From Herbiconiux solani NBRC 106740 (GTDB lineage: Bacteria > Actinomycetota > Actinomycetes > Actinomycetales > Microbacteriaceae), in the NCBI RefSeq assembly GCF_001571005.1, contig NZ_BCST01000001.1, forward strand, positions 496,001-560,000: a DNA stretch of 64,000 nucleotides, written 5' to 3'. The number at the start of each line of letters is the position of its first letter. Position 1 is the first letter of the stretch. The notes under the pieces are model-generated. The model did no database searches. It was given only the letters and a program-made list of their open reading frames with translations, and was not told the DNA's origin. Position numbers and translations under genes: made by a program. Below, one piece after another: positions 22,392 through 30,708 of the stretch.

Positions 22392-24888
22392 GGAGTCCCT
22401 CCGATCGCGGAGCCGGCGGCTCCTCGTCCCTGGACCGCCCATGGTATCGACCCGGCCCCGAGAGCAGGTTCACGAGGCGCAGCAGGAGGCGGGTGCCTCG
22501 GCGGCCTACCGCGCCTTCGGTGACGGTGGGGAACATCCGGAACGCAAGCTGCGCCACCACCTCACCGGCGACCCGGTCGACTCCCGCGCCGGGCGGAGCG
22601 CCGATCGTCTTGACCGCGACGGCACGGAGGAGACGGAAGAGCAGGCGGCCGACGAGCGCGCCCTGCATGTCGCGCACCGCGGTGTCGAGCGTGAAGGAGC
22701 CCGGGCGGGCGGCCACGTTCGGCGGCGCCGCCCGGCCGAGGAGGCGCGCGAAGTCGGCGGCGGGGAACGGATCGCGGGTGGTCGCGGAGGGGTGGTCGTA
22801 GGCGTCGATGCGCGGGGCCCCGGTCGGTGCCTCCGTCGGCTCAGCGCCCGGGATGTCGACCTCGGCTCGGTACAGGATGTCGCGAGACGACCGCCCCACC
22901 CGCACCTCGTAGCGCCCGGGCTCGGGCCGCCAGGCCCCGCGCCCGGCATCCCACACCCGGAAGGCGCGCTCGTCGACGCGGAGCCGCACCGGCGCGCTCT
23001 CGCCCGGCTCGAGCTCCACCTTGGCGAAGGCGCGGAGCTCGTGCTCGGGCCGGAAGACGCTCGGGGCGTCCTGGTGCAGGTACACCTGCACCACCTCGCT
23101 GCCGCGACGCGAGCCGGAGTTCGTCACGACGAGCGAGACGTCGAGCTCGGCGCCCTCCTCGGCCGCCTCGACGTCCACTTCGGAGCAGTCGAACCGCGTG
23201 TACGACAGGCCGTGCCCGAACGGGAAGGCGACCTCGGCCCCCACCGAGTCCGACCACCGGTAGCCCACGTAGAGGCTCTCCCGGTACTCGACCGTCGCGG
23301 GGCCGTTCGGCATCCCCGCCACCGGATGGTCGGAGTAGCGCACGGGGAAGGTCTCGGCCAGCCGCCCACCCGGTTCCGCGATCCCGAGCAGCACGTCGGC
23401 CAGGGCGCCGCCCGAGGCCTGACCGCCGAGGTAGGCCTCCAGCACGACCGGCACCTCGTCGCGCCAGGGCAGCTCGACGGGCGCGCCGTTCTGCAGCACC
23501 ACGATCGTCTGCGGGTTCATCGCCCGCACGGCTCGCACGAGCCGGTCGTGCGCCGGCGGCAGTCTCAGGTGGGAGCGGTCCACGCCCTCGGTCTCGTAGG
23601 TCTCGGGGAGGCCGACGACCACGACCGCCACGTCGGCGACCGCCGCCGTCTCCTCGGCCTCGGCCAGCTGTGCGGCCGTCGAGCGGCTGGTCGCGCGGTC
23701 GTAGCCCGGTGCGTAGAGCACGGCGGTGCCGTCTGCGCGCGCGGGAAGCGCGTCGGTCAGGGCATCGAGCAGCGTGTCGACACGCGTCGGCACGACGTGC
23801 GAGCTGCCCGCGCCCTGGAACCGCGGCTCATCCGCGAATGCGCCGATCACGGCGACGCGGATGCCCGAGCCGGCCGCGAGCGGCAGCAGACCGCCCTCGT
23901 TCTTCAGCAGCACGGTCCCGGCGGTCGCCGCGCGACGGGCGAGCGCGTGGTGCGCGTCGAGATCGGGTGCGGGCCCGCCGTCCGCGATCCCCCGGTGCTC
24001 GTCGAGGAGGGTCAGGATGCGCGCCACGGCCCGGTCGAGGTCGTCCCGTCCGAGCGCCCCCGAACGCAGGGCGGCACGCACATAGGCGTCGTCGCCGCGC
24101 CCGAGCCCCGGCATCGTGAGATCGGTGCCCGCCGGGATGGATGCGCAGCGGTCCCAGGAGGCGCCCCAGTCCGAGAGCACCACGCCCTCGAAGCCCCACT
24201 CCTCACGCAGGATGCCGTTCAGGAGCGCTGCGTTCTCGGTGCAGTGCCATCCGTTGAGGCGGTTGTAGGCCGCCATCACGGTCGCGGGCCGCGCGCGGCG
24301 CACCACGTGCTCGAAGGCGGCGAGGTACAGCTCGCGGAGGGCCCGGTCGTCGACCACCGACTCCACGCCGTACCGGCGCTGCTCGGTGTTGTTGGCCGCC
24401 AGGTGCTTGAGCGAGGCGCCCACGCCCACGCTCTGCACCCCCTCGACCCACGCGGCCCCGAGCTCGCCGGAGACCAGCGGATCCTCGGAGAAGTACTCGA
24501 AGTCACGGCCCCCGACGGGCGTGCGTTTCAGGTTGACGCCGGGGCCGAGGAGAACGCCGATGCCGTGCCCGGCGGCCTCGCGGCCGAGCGCGACGCCGAC
24601 CTCGCGCACCAGTGCCGGATCCCAGGAGGCCCCGAGCGCCGAGGCGGTGGGGAAGCAGGTCGCCGGGTGCGAGGCGAACATCGACATGCCGGAGCCGTCG
24701 TGCGGGCGGCGCACCCCGTGCGGGCCGTCGCCCAGACGCAGCGCGGGGATGCCGAGGCGTTCGACGGCGACCGTGGTCCAGGCATCCGCCCCGGCCGTCA
24801 GCGCGACCTTCTCGTCGTCGGTCAACCGCGCGATCAGGTCGCCGGCGGCAGGGGCCGTCGCGGGTGCGTCAGGTCGGATGCCGGTCAT
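22384..24888 (-). CDS. Cytoplasmic GH3 beta-glucosidase
   Basis: 834-residue GH3 enzyme without signal peptide, hence probably intracellular, hydrolysing imported oligosaccharides or glycosides. The N-terminal barrel has the family start LIARLTDDEKVALTAG and the nucleophile D240 in VVLSDWGASWD. The alpha/beta sandwich domain follows (TVLLKNEGGLLPL, about 330). A fibronectin III-like domain is at about 600-700 (SGSRRGSEVVQVYLHQ). A further region of about 120 residues follows (from YRAEVDIPG) that is unusual: it ends Arg-rich with two hydrophobic stretches (GRLLFRLLRAVAVKTIG and TRLLLRLVNLL). ATG 24888 gives MTGIRPDAPA. It overlaps the downstream marR start by 8 bases and diverges from the GT2 gene. 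Confidence 0.92.
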   Translation of the reverse strand: MTGIRPDAPATAPAAGDLIARLTDDEKVALTAGADAWTTVAVERLGIPALRLGDGPHGVRRPHDGSGMSMFASHPATCFPTASALGASWDPALVREVGVALGREAAGHGIGVLLGPGVNLKRTPVGGRDFEYFSEDPLVSGELGAAWVEGVQSVGVGASLKHLAANNTEQRRYGVESVVDDRALRELYLAAFEHVVRRARPATVMAAYNRLNGWHCTENAALLNGILREEWGFEGVVLSDWGASWDRCASIPAGTDLTMPGLGRGDDAYVRAALRSGALGRDDLDRAVARILTLLDEHRGIADGGPAPDLDAHHALARRAATAGTVLLKNEGGLLPLAAGSGIRVAVIGAFADEPRFQGAGSSHVVPTRVDTLLDALTDALPARADGTAVLYAPGYDRATSRSTAAQLAEAEETAAVADVAVVVVGLPETYETEGVDRSHLRLPPAHDRLVRAVRAMNPQTIVVLQNGAPVELPWRDEVPVVLEAYLGGQASGGALADVLLGIAEPGGRLAETFPVRYSDHPVAGMPNGPATVEYRESLYVGYRWSDSVGAEVAFPFGHGLSYTRFDCSEVDVEAAEEGAELDVSLVVTNSGSRRGSEVVQVYLHQDAPSVFRPEHELRAFAKVELEPGESAPVRLRVDERAFRVWDAGRGAWRPEPGRYEVRVGRSSRDILYRAEVDIPGAEPTEAPTGAPRIDAYDHPSATTRDPFPAADFARLLGRAAPPNVAARPGSFTLDTAVRDMQGALVGRLLFRLLRAVAVKTIGAPPGAGVDRVAGEVVAQLAFRMFPTVTEGAVGRRGTRLLLRLVNLLSGPGRYHGRSRDEEPPAPRSEGLHG

Positions 24889-24957
24889 GTGCTCCCATCG
24901 TAGAAGACCGCGTCTGCTTCTGCCGTGGAGCGGGCCCGCCATGCCAGACTGAGCACC

Positions 24958-25815
24958 GTGACCGACGCCACTGAGCTGCCCACCGTCTCCATCGTCATCC
25001 CCGCCTACAACGAGGAGGCCGGAATCCGGCACTGCCTCGTCGCGGCCATCGAACAGACCGTCAAGGCGCACGAGATCATCGTGGTCGACAATCGCTCCAC
25101 CGACGGCACGCGCGCCGCGGTCGAGGCGATGGCGACGGCCTTCCCCGAGGCGAACATCCGGCTGGTGACCCAGGATGCCGAGCAGGGCATAACCCCCACC
25201 CGGAACGCGGGCTTCGACGCCGCGACGGGCGTGGTGATCGGGCGCATCGACGCGGACAGCGCGCTCTTCCCCGACTGGGTCGAGCAGGTGCAGCGGGCCT
25301 TCGCCACCGGCGAGTTCGTCGCGGCCAGCGGGCCGGTCGAGTACTACGACATGCCGATGCGGGCGTTCGGCCACCACGCCGACGACACCTTCCGCAAGCT
25401 GCAGGTCAAGCTCGCCGGCAAGTACGTCTTCCTCTTCGGCACGAACATGGCGATCACCAAGGAGGCCTGGCTCGCGGTGCGCGGCGACGTCTGCCCCGAC
25501 CGCGAAGACCTCATGCACGAAGACCTCGACCTCGCCGTGCACCTCGCCCTCAAGGGCCTCAAGGTCGGCTACGTCTCGGCGATGGTGGTCGGGATGTCGG
25601 CCCGCCGCCTCGACTCGTCGCCGCGCGACTACCTGTACTACGTCGAGCGCTTCGAGCGCACCTACGCGGCCCACGGCATCCACGACCTGCGCCTGCTGGC
25701 GCCGATGGCGGTGTTCCTCGGAATCTACCCGGCCCTGCACGCCGAGCGGCGGCTGCACGAGCACCGCACGGCGCAGCAGTGGGGCGGGGTGCCGCGGCCG
25801 GTCAAGGCCGACTGA
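24958..25815 (+). CDS. Family 2 glycosyltransferase
   Basis: 285-residue GT-A fold enzyme. It starts with VSIVIPAYNEEAGI (nucleotide-binding strand, about 9-22), contains the metal-binding GRIDADSALFPDWVEQ (DxD-type), and has HEDLDLAVHLALKGLKVGYV as the acceptor/catalytic ED motif. It transfers a sugar to a lipid, wall polymer or glycan. No transmembrane segment is obvious, apart from a C-terminal hydrophobic stretch (about 240-258). The GTG start at 24958 was chosen: a CAGACT -10-like box at 24945-24950 is 7 bases upstream and no ribosome-binding site is visible, suggesting leaderless translation. The acceptor is unknown. Confidence 0.88.
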   Translation: MTDATELPTVSIVIPAYNEEAGIRHCLVAAIEQTVKAHEIIVVDNRSTDGTRAAVEAMATAFPEANIRLVTQDAEQGITPTRNAGFDAATGVVIGRIDADSALFPDWVEQVQRAFATGEFVAASGPVEYYDMPMRAFGHHADDTFRKLQVKLAGKYVFLFGTNMAITKEAWLAVRGDVCPDREDLMHEDLDLAVHLALKGLKVGYVSAMVVGMSARRLDSSPRDYLYYVERFERTYAAHGIHDLRLLAPMAVFLGIYPALHAERRLHEHRTAQQWGGVPRPVKAD

Positions 25816-25869
25816 GCCCGGCGAACCCGGCCCCGCCGAGCCCGGCAGACCCGGCCGGTCCCGCCGGCG

Positions 25870-26829
25870 CTAGTCCCGCGCGTCCTCCTGGCGCATCCGC
25901 TCGCGGATGCCGCCGTCGACGCCCCGGCCCGCGGCCATCGGCTCGTAGATCGCGCCGTCGGTCGGCGGCTCGGGATCGCCCTTCTTCGACTCGGCGTCGG
26001 CCGTCTTGCCCGAGAGGCGTTCGGTGACACCGGGGAACAGGTGGTGCGAGACATCGGCGAGCCGGGCCTTTACCCCCACGGGCTGTTCCGGCTTGGGGTT
26101 CGTGCAGGCCTCGACGATCGCGTCGACGACGATCTGCGGGTCGTCCATGGCGGCCATCCGCGGCGTGCGACCGCTGTAGTTGGCGGCGTGGGTCCACCAG
26201 GGGGTGTCGACCGCCCAGGGCAGGATCGTGCCGACCGAGATCCGCTCGTCCTCCCCCGTCAAGCGCAGTTCCTCGTTGAGCGAGCGCCCGAGGCTGAGCA
26301 CCGCGGCCTTGGACGCGGCGTAGGACGACTGGTAAGCCAGCGGCACCTCGCTGTCGACCGAACCGACATTCACCAGGGTGCCGCCGCCCTGCGCACGGAA
26401 CCGCGTCAACGCGACGTGCGCTCCGTAGATCAGGCCTTTGAGGTTCACGTCGATGATCCGCGCGTGGGCCTCGAGCGGGATGTCCCAGAAGAAGCCGATG
26501 GCGCCCACGCCCACGTTGTTCACCCAGACGTCGATGGAGCCGAACCGCTTGACCGCCGCATCCGCCAGCCGTTCCACGGCCGCCGGATCACTCACGTCGG
26601 TGGTCACCGCGAGGGCCGTGCCGCCTGCGCCTACGATCTGCGCGACCAGCTCGTCGAGCAGGTCGGTGCGTCTGGCGGCCAGCACCACCTGGGCGCCCTG
26701 CGCGGTGAGCTTCTCCGCCGCACCGCGCCCGAACCCGCTCGAGGCGCCGGTGATGACGATCGTCTTGCCCGTCACGCCGGAGGCTTCGTCCGTCGTGGTT
26801 CCGTCTGTGGTGCCGTTGTCGTCGCTCAT
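25870..26829 (-). CDS. SDR-family oxidoreductase
   Basis: 319-residue SDR. After a Thr/Asp/Glu-rich leader of about 18 residues comes KTIVITGASSGFGRGAAEKL (TGxxxGxG), WVNNVGVGAIGF and the catalytic SYAASKAAVLSL. The C-terminal 70 residues extend beyond the catalytic core (HLFPGVTERLSGKTADAESKKGDPEPP) and are polar. An in-frame ATG at 26838 (MSCMSDD) is an alternative start. It converges with the GT2 gene; the 54 bases between consist of repeated cccgg(c) units without a clear terminator. Substrate unknown. Confidence 0.9.
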   Translation of the reverse strand: MSDDNGTTDGTTTDEASGVTGKTIVITGASSGFGRGAAEKLTAQGAQVVLAARRTDLLDELVAQIVGAGGTALAVTTDVSDPAAVERLADAAVKRFGSIDVWVNNVGVGAIGFFWDIPLEAHARIIDVNLKGLIYGAHVALTRFRAQGGGTLVNVGSVDSEVPLAYQSSYAASKAAVLSLGRSLNEELRLTGEDERISVGTILPWAVDTPWWTHAANYSGRTPRMAAMDDPQIVVDAIVEACTNPKPEQPVGVKARLADVSHHLFPGVTERLSGKTADAESKKGDPEPPTDGAIYEPMAAGRGVDGGIRERMRQEDARD

Positions 26830-26891
26830 GCAGGACATCGTGCCCCCGCGGCCGGGATTCCGCGCGGGGGTTGCGGCCACCTCAGCCCGGA

Positions 26892-27815
26892 CTAGTCGTT
26901 CTCGACGATGTCCAGCGCGTGCCGCAGGTCGGCCGGGTACCGACTCTCGAACGACACGTACTCGCGGGTCTCGGGGTGGATGAACCCGAGCCGCATCGCG
27001 TGCAGCCACTGCCGCGTGAGCCCGAGCCGTGCCGAGAGGATCGGATCAGCTCCGTACATCGTGTCGCCGACGCAGGGATGCCGCTGTGCGGCCATGTGCA
27101 CCCGGATCTGGTGCGTGCGACCGGTCTCGAGGTGCACCTCGAGCAGGGTCGCGGCGCGGAACGCCTCGAGCGTCTCGTAGTGCGTGATCGACGGCTTGCC
27201 GGCGGCGGTGACCGCGAACTTCCAGTCCGACTTCGGATGCCGGCCGATCGGGGCGTCGATGGTGCCCGAGAACGGATCGGGGTGCCCCTGCACGAGCGCG
27301 TGGTAGATCTTGTCGACCTCGCGGTCGTGGAAGGCGCGCTTCAGCCAGGTGTAGGCGGCCTCGCTCTTGGCGACGACCATCAGGCCGCTGGTGCCCGCAT
27401 CCAGCCGGTGCACGATGCCCGCGCGCTCGGCCGCGCCACTGGTGGCGACGCGGTAGCCCGCGCCGGCCAGGGCGCCGAGCACCGTCGGGCCGGTCCAGCC
27501 GACCGAGGGATGCGCGGCCACGCCCACGGGCTTGTCGATCACGATGATGCTGTCGTCGTCGTAGACGACCTCGAGCTCGGGGACGACGACGGGCACGATC
27601 GACGGCTCTTCCCGGGGAGACCACTCGACCGAGAGCCAGGTGTCGCGGTGCAGCTTGTCGGACTTGCCCACCGTGCGGCCGTCGACGCTCACTCCCCCGG
27701 CTTCGACCACCTCGGCGGCGAAGGTCCGGGAGAAGCCGAGCAACTTGGCGATCCCGGCGTCGACGCGCGAGCCGTCGAGGCCGTCGGGCACCGGGAGGGT
27801 GCGGGATTCCACCAC
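26892..27815 (-). CDS. RluA-family 23S rRNA pseudouridine synthase
   Basis: 307-residue RNA-modifying enzyme. The N-terminal S4 RNA-binding domain (about 14-75, [20 protein letters not shown]) is followed by the RluA catalytic domain with [19 protein letters not shown], where the Asp attacks uridine. The C-terminus has the [19 protein letters not shown] motif. It converts uridines of rRNA (RluD-like) to pseudouridine. It starts at GTG 27815, overlapping the lspA stop by one base, and is thus the last gene of the division cluster operon; this pairing with lspA is common in bacteria. Confidence 0.93.
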   Translation of the reverse strand: MVESRTLPVPDGLDGSRVDAGIAKLLGFSRTFAAEVVEAGGVSVDGRTVGKSDKLHRDTWLSVEWSPREEPSIVPVVVPELEVVYDDDSIIVIDKPVGVAAHPSVGWTGPTVLGALAGAGYRVATSGAAERAGIVHRLDAGTSGLMVVAKSEAAYTWLKRAFHDREVDKIYHALVQGHPDPFSGTIDAPIGRHPKSDWKFAVTAAGKPSITHYETLEAFRAATLLEVHLETGRTHQIRVHMAAQRHPCVGDTMYGADPILSARLGLTRQWLHAMRLGFIHPETREYVSFESRYPADLRHALDIVEND

Positions 27816-28390
27816 TAGACCTGCTCGCGCTCGTCGGCGGTCGTGCTGCCGGTCTCGCCGTCCGCATCCTTCGGCGCAGCGACGTGCCGCGTGCCGTCGA
27901 GGCCGATGCCCCGGATGGTGAGGATGAGGAACAGCACCATCGCGGCCGTGATCGACACGTCGGCGAGGTTGAAGATCGCGGGCAGCAACGGGATCGTGAT
28001 GAAGTCGACCACGTGGCCGACGCCGAAGCCTGGCTCCTTGAAGAGCCGGTCGATCAGGTTGCCGATCGTGCCGCCGAGCAGCAGTCCGAAGACCCAGGCC
28101 CAGGCGAACGAGCGGATGCGCCGCGCGAACCAGATGATGAACACCGTGACGGCGGCGGCGAGGATCGAGAAGATCCAGGTGTAGGCGTTTCCGATCGAGA
28201 AGGCGGCGCCCGAGTTCTTCACAAAGCGAAATTGGATGAGGTCGCCCACGACGGGGACGACCTCACCCAATTCGAGGTTCTGTACGACCAGGAGCTTCGT
28301 GATCTGATCGATCGCGATCGACGCGAATGCGACGACCGCGAGGACGATCAGAACCCGGGGGCGGCCCTTCGAGCTCTCGCTAACCGCCAA
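27815..28390 (-). CDS. lspA: Lipoprotein signal peptidase (signal peptidase II)
   Basis: 191-residue membrane aspartyl protease that removes signal peptides from diacylglyceryl-prolipoproteins. Four hydrophobic segments are visible. The conserved DQITKLLVV, the NLIDRLF motif carrying the first catalytic Asp and FNLADVSI carrying the second Asp are all present. The C-terminal 35 residues are polar and not conserved. The start is TTG 28390, because no ATG/GTG precedes the first conserved segment; it overlaps the end of divIVA by 11 bases. Co-transcription with divIVA and the pseudouridine synthase is likely. Confidence 0.95.
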   Translation of the reverse strand: MAVSESSKGRPRVLIVLAVVAFASIAIDQITKLLVVQNLELGEVVPVVGDLIQFRFVKNSGAAFSIGNAYTWIFSILAAAVTVFIIWFARRIRSFAWAWVFGLLLGGTIGNLIDRLFKEPGFGVGHVVDFITIPLLPAIFNLADVSITAAMVLFLILTIRGIGLDGTRHVAAPKDADGETGSTTADEREQV

Positions 28391-29021
28391 AGCCGCTGAA
28401 GCTCGACGTCGGAGAAGGGCTCTTCTCGCCGTCGACGCTCGAGGAGGTCAGCTCCTGGAGCTGGTCTTCGATGTAGGTCTTGAGACCGGCGCGGTAGTCC
28501 TTCTCGAACGTGCGCAGCTCGTCGATGCGGTGCTCGATGCCGGCCTTCTCCTGGTTGAGACGGGCCAGCTCGTTACGCTGCTTGGTCTCGGCCTCGGCCA
28601 CGATGCGCGCGGCGGTGGCGTGACCCTCGGCGATGAGCGCGTCGCGCTTGTCGGCACCTTCCTTGACGTGCTCGTCGTGGAGGCGACGGGCCAGCTGGAG
28701 GAGGTTCGTGGTGGAGACGGACTCGTCATCGACCTCGGGGGCGGCGGGAGCCGCGGCGACGGGTGCGGGCACCTCGGCGACGGGGGCCGGAGCCGGGACC
28801 TCGACGACAGCCTCTTCGACGACGGCGGCGACCGGGGCAGGAGCCTCGGAGGAGGCGCCGGACTCGAGCTTGGCCTTCAGTTCCTCGTTCTCCTGCGTCA
28901 GACGGCGCAGTTCGACGACGACCTCGTCGAGGAAGTCATCCACCTCGTCCTGGTCGTAACCTTCACGGAACTTGGTCTGAGAAAATCTCTTGTTAACAAC
29001 ATCTTCCGGAGTTAACGCCAT
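28380..29021 (-). CDS. divIVA: DivIVA/Wag31 polar growth protein
   Basis: 213-residue coiled-coil protein that marks poles and septa and organises wall growth. Residues 1-35 are the membrane-binding head (LTPEDVVNKRFSQTKFREG). A first coiled coil (about 30-52) is followed by an Ala/Pro/Val-rich linker (about 53-95), then a long second coiled coil (about 100-190). The C-terminus ends GFGG. Homologues in actinobacteria are essential and phosphorylated by PASTA kinases such as the one encoded at 49791-51809. A perfect 7-bp dyad at 29062-29079 lies in its promoter region, so it can probably be transcribed separately from the upstream cluster. Confidence 0.95.
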   Translation of the reverse strand: MALTPEDVVNKRFSQTKFREGYDQDEVDDFLDEVVVELRRLTQENEELKAKLESGASSEAPAPVAAVVEEAVVEVPAPAPVAEVPAPVAAAPAAPEVDDESVSTTNLLQLARRLHDEHVKEGADKRDALIAEGHATAARIVAEAETKQRNELARLNQEKAGIEHRIDELRTFEKDYRAGLKTYIEDQLQELTSSSVDGEKSPSPTSSFSGFGG

Positions 29022-29061
29022 GGTTTTCCACCTTTATTGCTTCGACAAACAGTGATAACGC

Positions 29062-29079
29062 GTTGCTAACCGTAGCAAC
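29062..29079. promoter_or_regulatory. Palindrome upstream of divIVA
   Basis: GTTGCTA (29062-29068) and TAGCAAC (29073-29079) form a perfect 7-bp inverted repeat with a 4-base spacer, 41 bases before the divIVA start. It may be an operator or a promoter element. No regulator is obvious. Confidence 0.5.
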
Positions 29080-29146
29080 ATTCCTGACGAACGTCCCGTG
29101 AACGGCACGATCTCGTCCGAGGCCTTCCGCTTCAGGATACATGGGT

Positions 29147-29160
29147 GCCCCGTTCGGGGC
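29147..29160 (-). terminator. Short hairpin after yggT
   Basis: GCCCCG (29147-29152) and CGGGGC (29155-29160) form a 6-bp stem with a 2-base gap, 10 bases after the yggT stop in transcription direction. No T-run, so partial termination before divIVA at best. Confidence 0.4.
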
Positions 29161-29170
29161 TCACCGCCGG

Positions 29171-29476
29171 TCAGGCGGCTCGGAGGAAGCCGGCGACGGA
29201 CATCGCGATGATGACCAGGAGCATCGTGATGCTCCAACCGAAGTCGAGGGCGATCGCGCCCACGCGCAGCGGCGGGATGATGCGACGGAAGAAGCGGATC
29301 GGCGGATCGGTCACCGTGTAGGTGACCTCGGCCAGCACCAGCACCCCGCCGGACGGCCGCCAGTCGCGGCGGACCGTCCGGACGAGGTCGAGGATGAACC
29401 GTCCCCACATCAGGAAGAAGTACAGCAGGAGAGCGAAATAGACGACGGTCGCGATGATGGAGACGAGGGAACCCAC
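29171..29476 (-). CDS. YggT family membrane protein
   Basis: 101-residue integral membrane protein with two hydrophobic helices (about 3-27 and 78-98) separated by a polar loop. The loop has the family phrase VTDPPIRFFRRIIPPLRVGAI. YggT lies between sepF and divIVA in most actinobacteria and is thought to help membrane or septal organisation; its biochemical role is not settled. Start GTG 29476 is 7 bases downstream of the sepF stop, so they are co-transcribed. Confidence 0.93.
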   Translation of the reverse strand: MGSLVSIIATVVYFALLLYFFLMWGRFILDLVRTVRRDWRPSGGVLVLAEVTYTVTDPPIRFFRRIIPPLRVGAIALDFGWSITMLLVIIAMSVAGFLRAA

Positions 29477-29483
29477 TCGCTAA

Positions 29484-29990
29484 TTATGACTGGACGAAGA
29501 AGGACGACTCCGCGCGTGCCTCGGTGCCGTTGTCCCCGGAGACGGAGACGTGCGACGGCGAGAGCAGGAAGACCTTGTTCGTGACGCGCTCGATCTTGCC
29601 GTAGAGGCCCTGCGAGAGGCCGCCGGCGAAGTCGATCAGGCGGCGCGCGTCGGCATCCGTCATCTGCGACAGGTTCATGATCACCGGGATGCCTTCGCGG
29701 AAGTTCTCGGCGATGACCTGGGCGTCCTTGTACTGCTTGGGGTGGACGGTGAGGATTTCGTTCATTTCAGCAGGTGCCACATTCTTGGGGGTGTGCGCGG
29801 ACTTGCGGAGAGGCGTCACGGGGGCGCGGTTCGAGGTCGCAGCCGGCTGCTGCCGCGGCGCCTCGGGCGCGGGGGCGGCCTGCGGGTGCGGGACGGGGGC
29901 GACGGGCGCCTGGGTCGCGGGAGCCTCGTACTCGAGCTCCTCGTCGGCGAGACCCAGGTACACCATGGTCTTGCGGAGTGGGTTGGCCAT
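29484..29990 (-). CDS. sepF: SepF cell-division protein
   Basis: 168-residue cytosolic FtsZ-membrane tether. The N-terminal amphipathic helix [14 protein letters not shown] can insert into the membrane. A disordered Pro/Ala/Gln linker (about 20-70) follows, then the SepF core (about 76-155) with [19 protein letters not shown] and [19 protein letters not shown]. SepF recruits and bundles FtsZ, and in actinobacteria, which lack FtsA, it is the main membrane anchor of the Z-ring. It is 40 bases downstream of yggS. Confidence 0.95.
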   Translation of the reverse strand: MANPLRKTMVYLGLADEELEYEAPATQAPVAPVPHPQAAPAPEAPRQQPAATSNRAPVTPLRKSAHTPKNVAPAEMNEILTVHPKQYKDAQVIAENFREGIPVIMNLSQMTDADARRLIDFAGGLSQGLYGKIERVTNKVFLLSPSHVSVSGDNGTEARAESSFFVQS

Positions 29991-30030
29991 CAGAACCTCC
30001 GGTTGCAGTTGCTTCTTCTTATCCCCGAGA

Positions 30031-30708
30031 TTAATCGCGCGGAGGCCGTAAACCGGTGATTGCGGTGCCGATCCGCAGGTGTGTCGCGCCCTCGGCGATG
30101 GCCTCGCGGAAGTCGTTCGACATGCCGGCCGACATCCAGCGCGCCTCGGGGACGACGGTTCGCACCCGGTCGCCGAGGGCCCGGAGCCGTGCGAAGGCGG
30201 CTCGCGGTTCCTCGTCGAGGGGCGCGACGGCCATCACGCCGAGAAGACGCAGATCGTCCGTCGCGGCGACACGCTCGGCGAGTTCGACGAGCTGATCCGG
30301 ATGCGCTCCCCCGCGGGCCGGGTCGTCCGTGAGGTTGACCTGGAGGAAGACGTCGAGAGGATGCTCGCCCCCCGCGAGCTTGTCGACGAGCTCCTGGCGG
30401 TCGACCGAGTGGATCACCGTGGCGTACTCCCGGGCTTGGCGCGCCTTCTTCGTCTGCAGCTGGCCCACGAAGTGCCAGTTCAGGTCGAGGTCGGCCAGTT
30501 CGGCAGCCTTCTCGCGCGCCTCCTGGTGACGGTTCTCGCCGAAGTCGCGGATCCCGAGGGCGTGGAGATCACGGACCAGCTCCACGGGGTGGTACTTGGT
30601 CACGACGATCAGCGTCAGCTCGTCGGGTGAACGACCGGCGGAGCGGGCCGCATCCGAGATCTCGGATCCGACCCGCTCGACACGCTCGGCGAGGGAGGGT
30701 TCGATCAC
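30031..30708 (-). CDS. yggS: YggS/PLPBP pyridoxal-phosphate homeostasis protein
   Basis: 225-residue alanine-racemase-like TIM-barrel protein that binds PLP and buffers the cellular pool. The PLP lysine is in LIVVTKYHP (about K38), and the phosphate-binding [12 protein letters not shown] motif and the [12 protein letters not shown] segment are clear. The start is GTG 30708, overlapping the ftsZ stop by 4 bases (GTGA). In many actinobacteria a peptidoglycan-editing gene (pgeF/yfiH) separates ftsZ and yggS; it is absent here. Upstream in-frame codons belong to a long open frame antiparallel to ftsZ coding and were not used. Confidence 0.94.
   Translation of the reverse strand: MIEPSLAERVERVGSEISDAARSAGRSPDELTLIVVTKYHPVELVRDLHALGIRDFGENRHQEAREKAAELADLDLNWHFVGQLQTKKARQAREYATVIHSVDRQELVDKLAGGEHPLDVFLQVNLTDDPARGGAHPDQLVELAERVAATDDLRLLGVMAVAPLDEEPRAAFARLRALGDRVRTVVPEARWMSAGMSNDFREAIAEGATHLRIGTAITGLRPPRD

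Noticed and set aside
22330-24903. 857-codon plus-strand open frame
   Set aside because: It mirrors the cytoplasmic GH3 gene and has no recognisable motif or start context; a GC-bias shadow.
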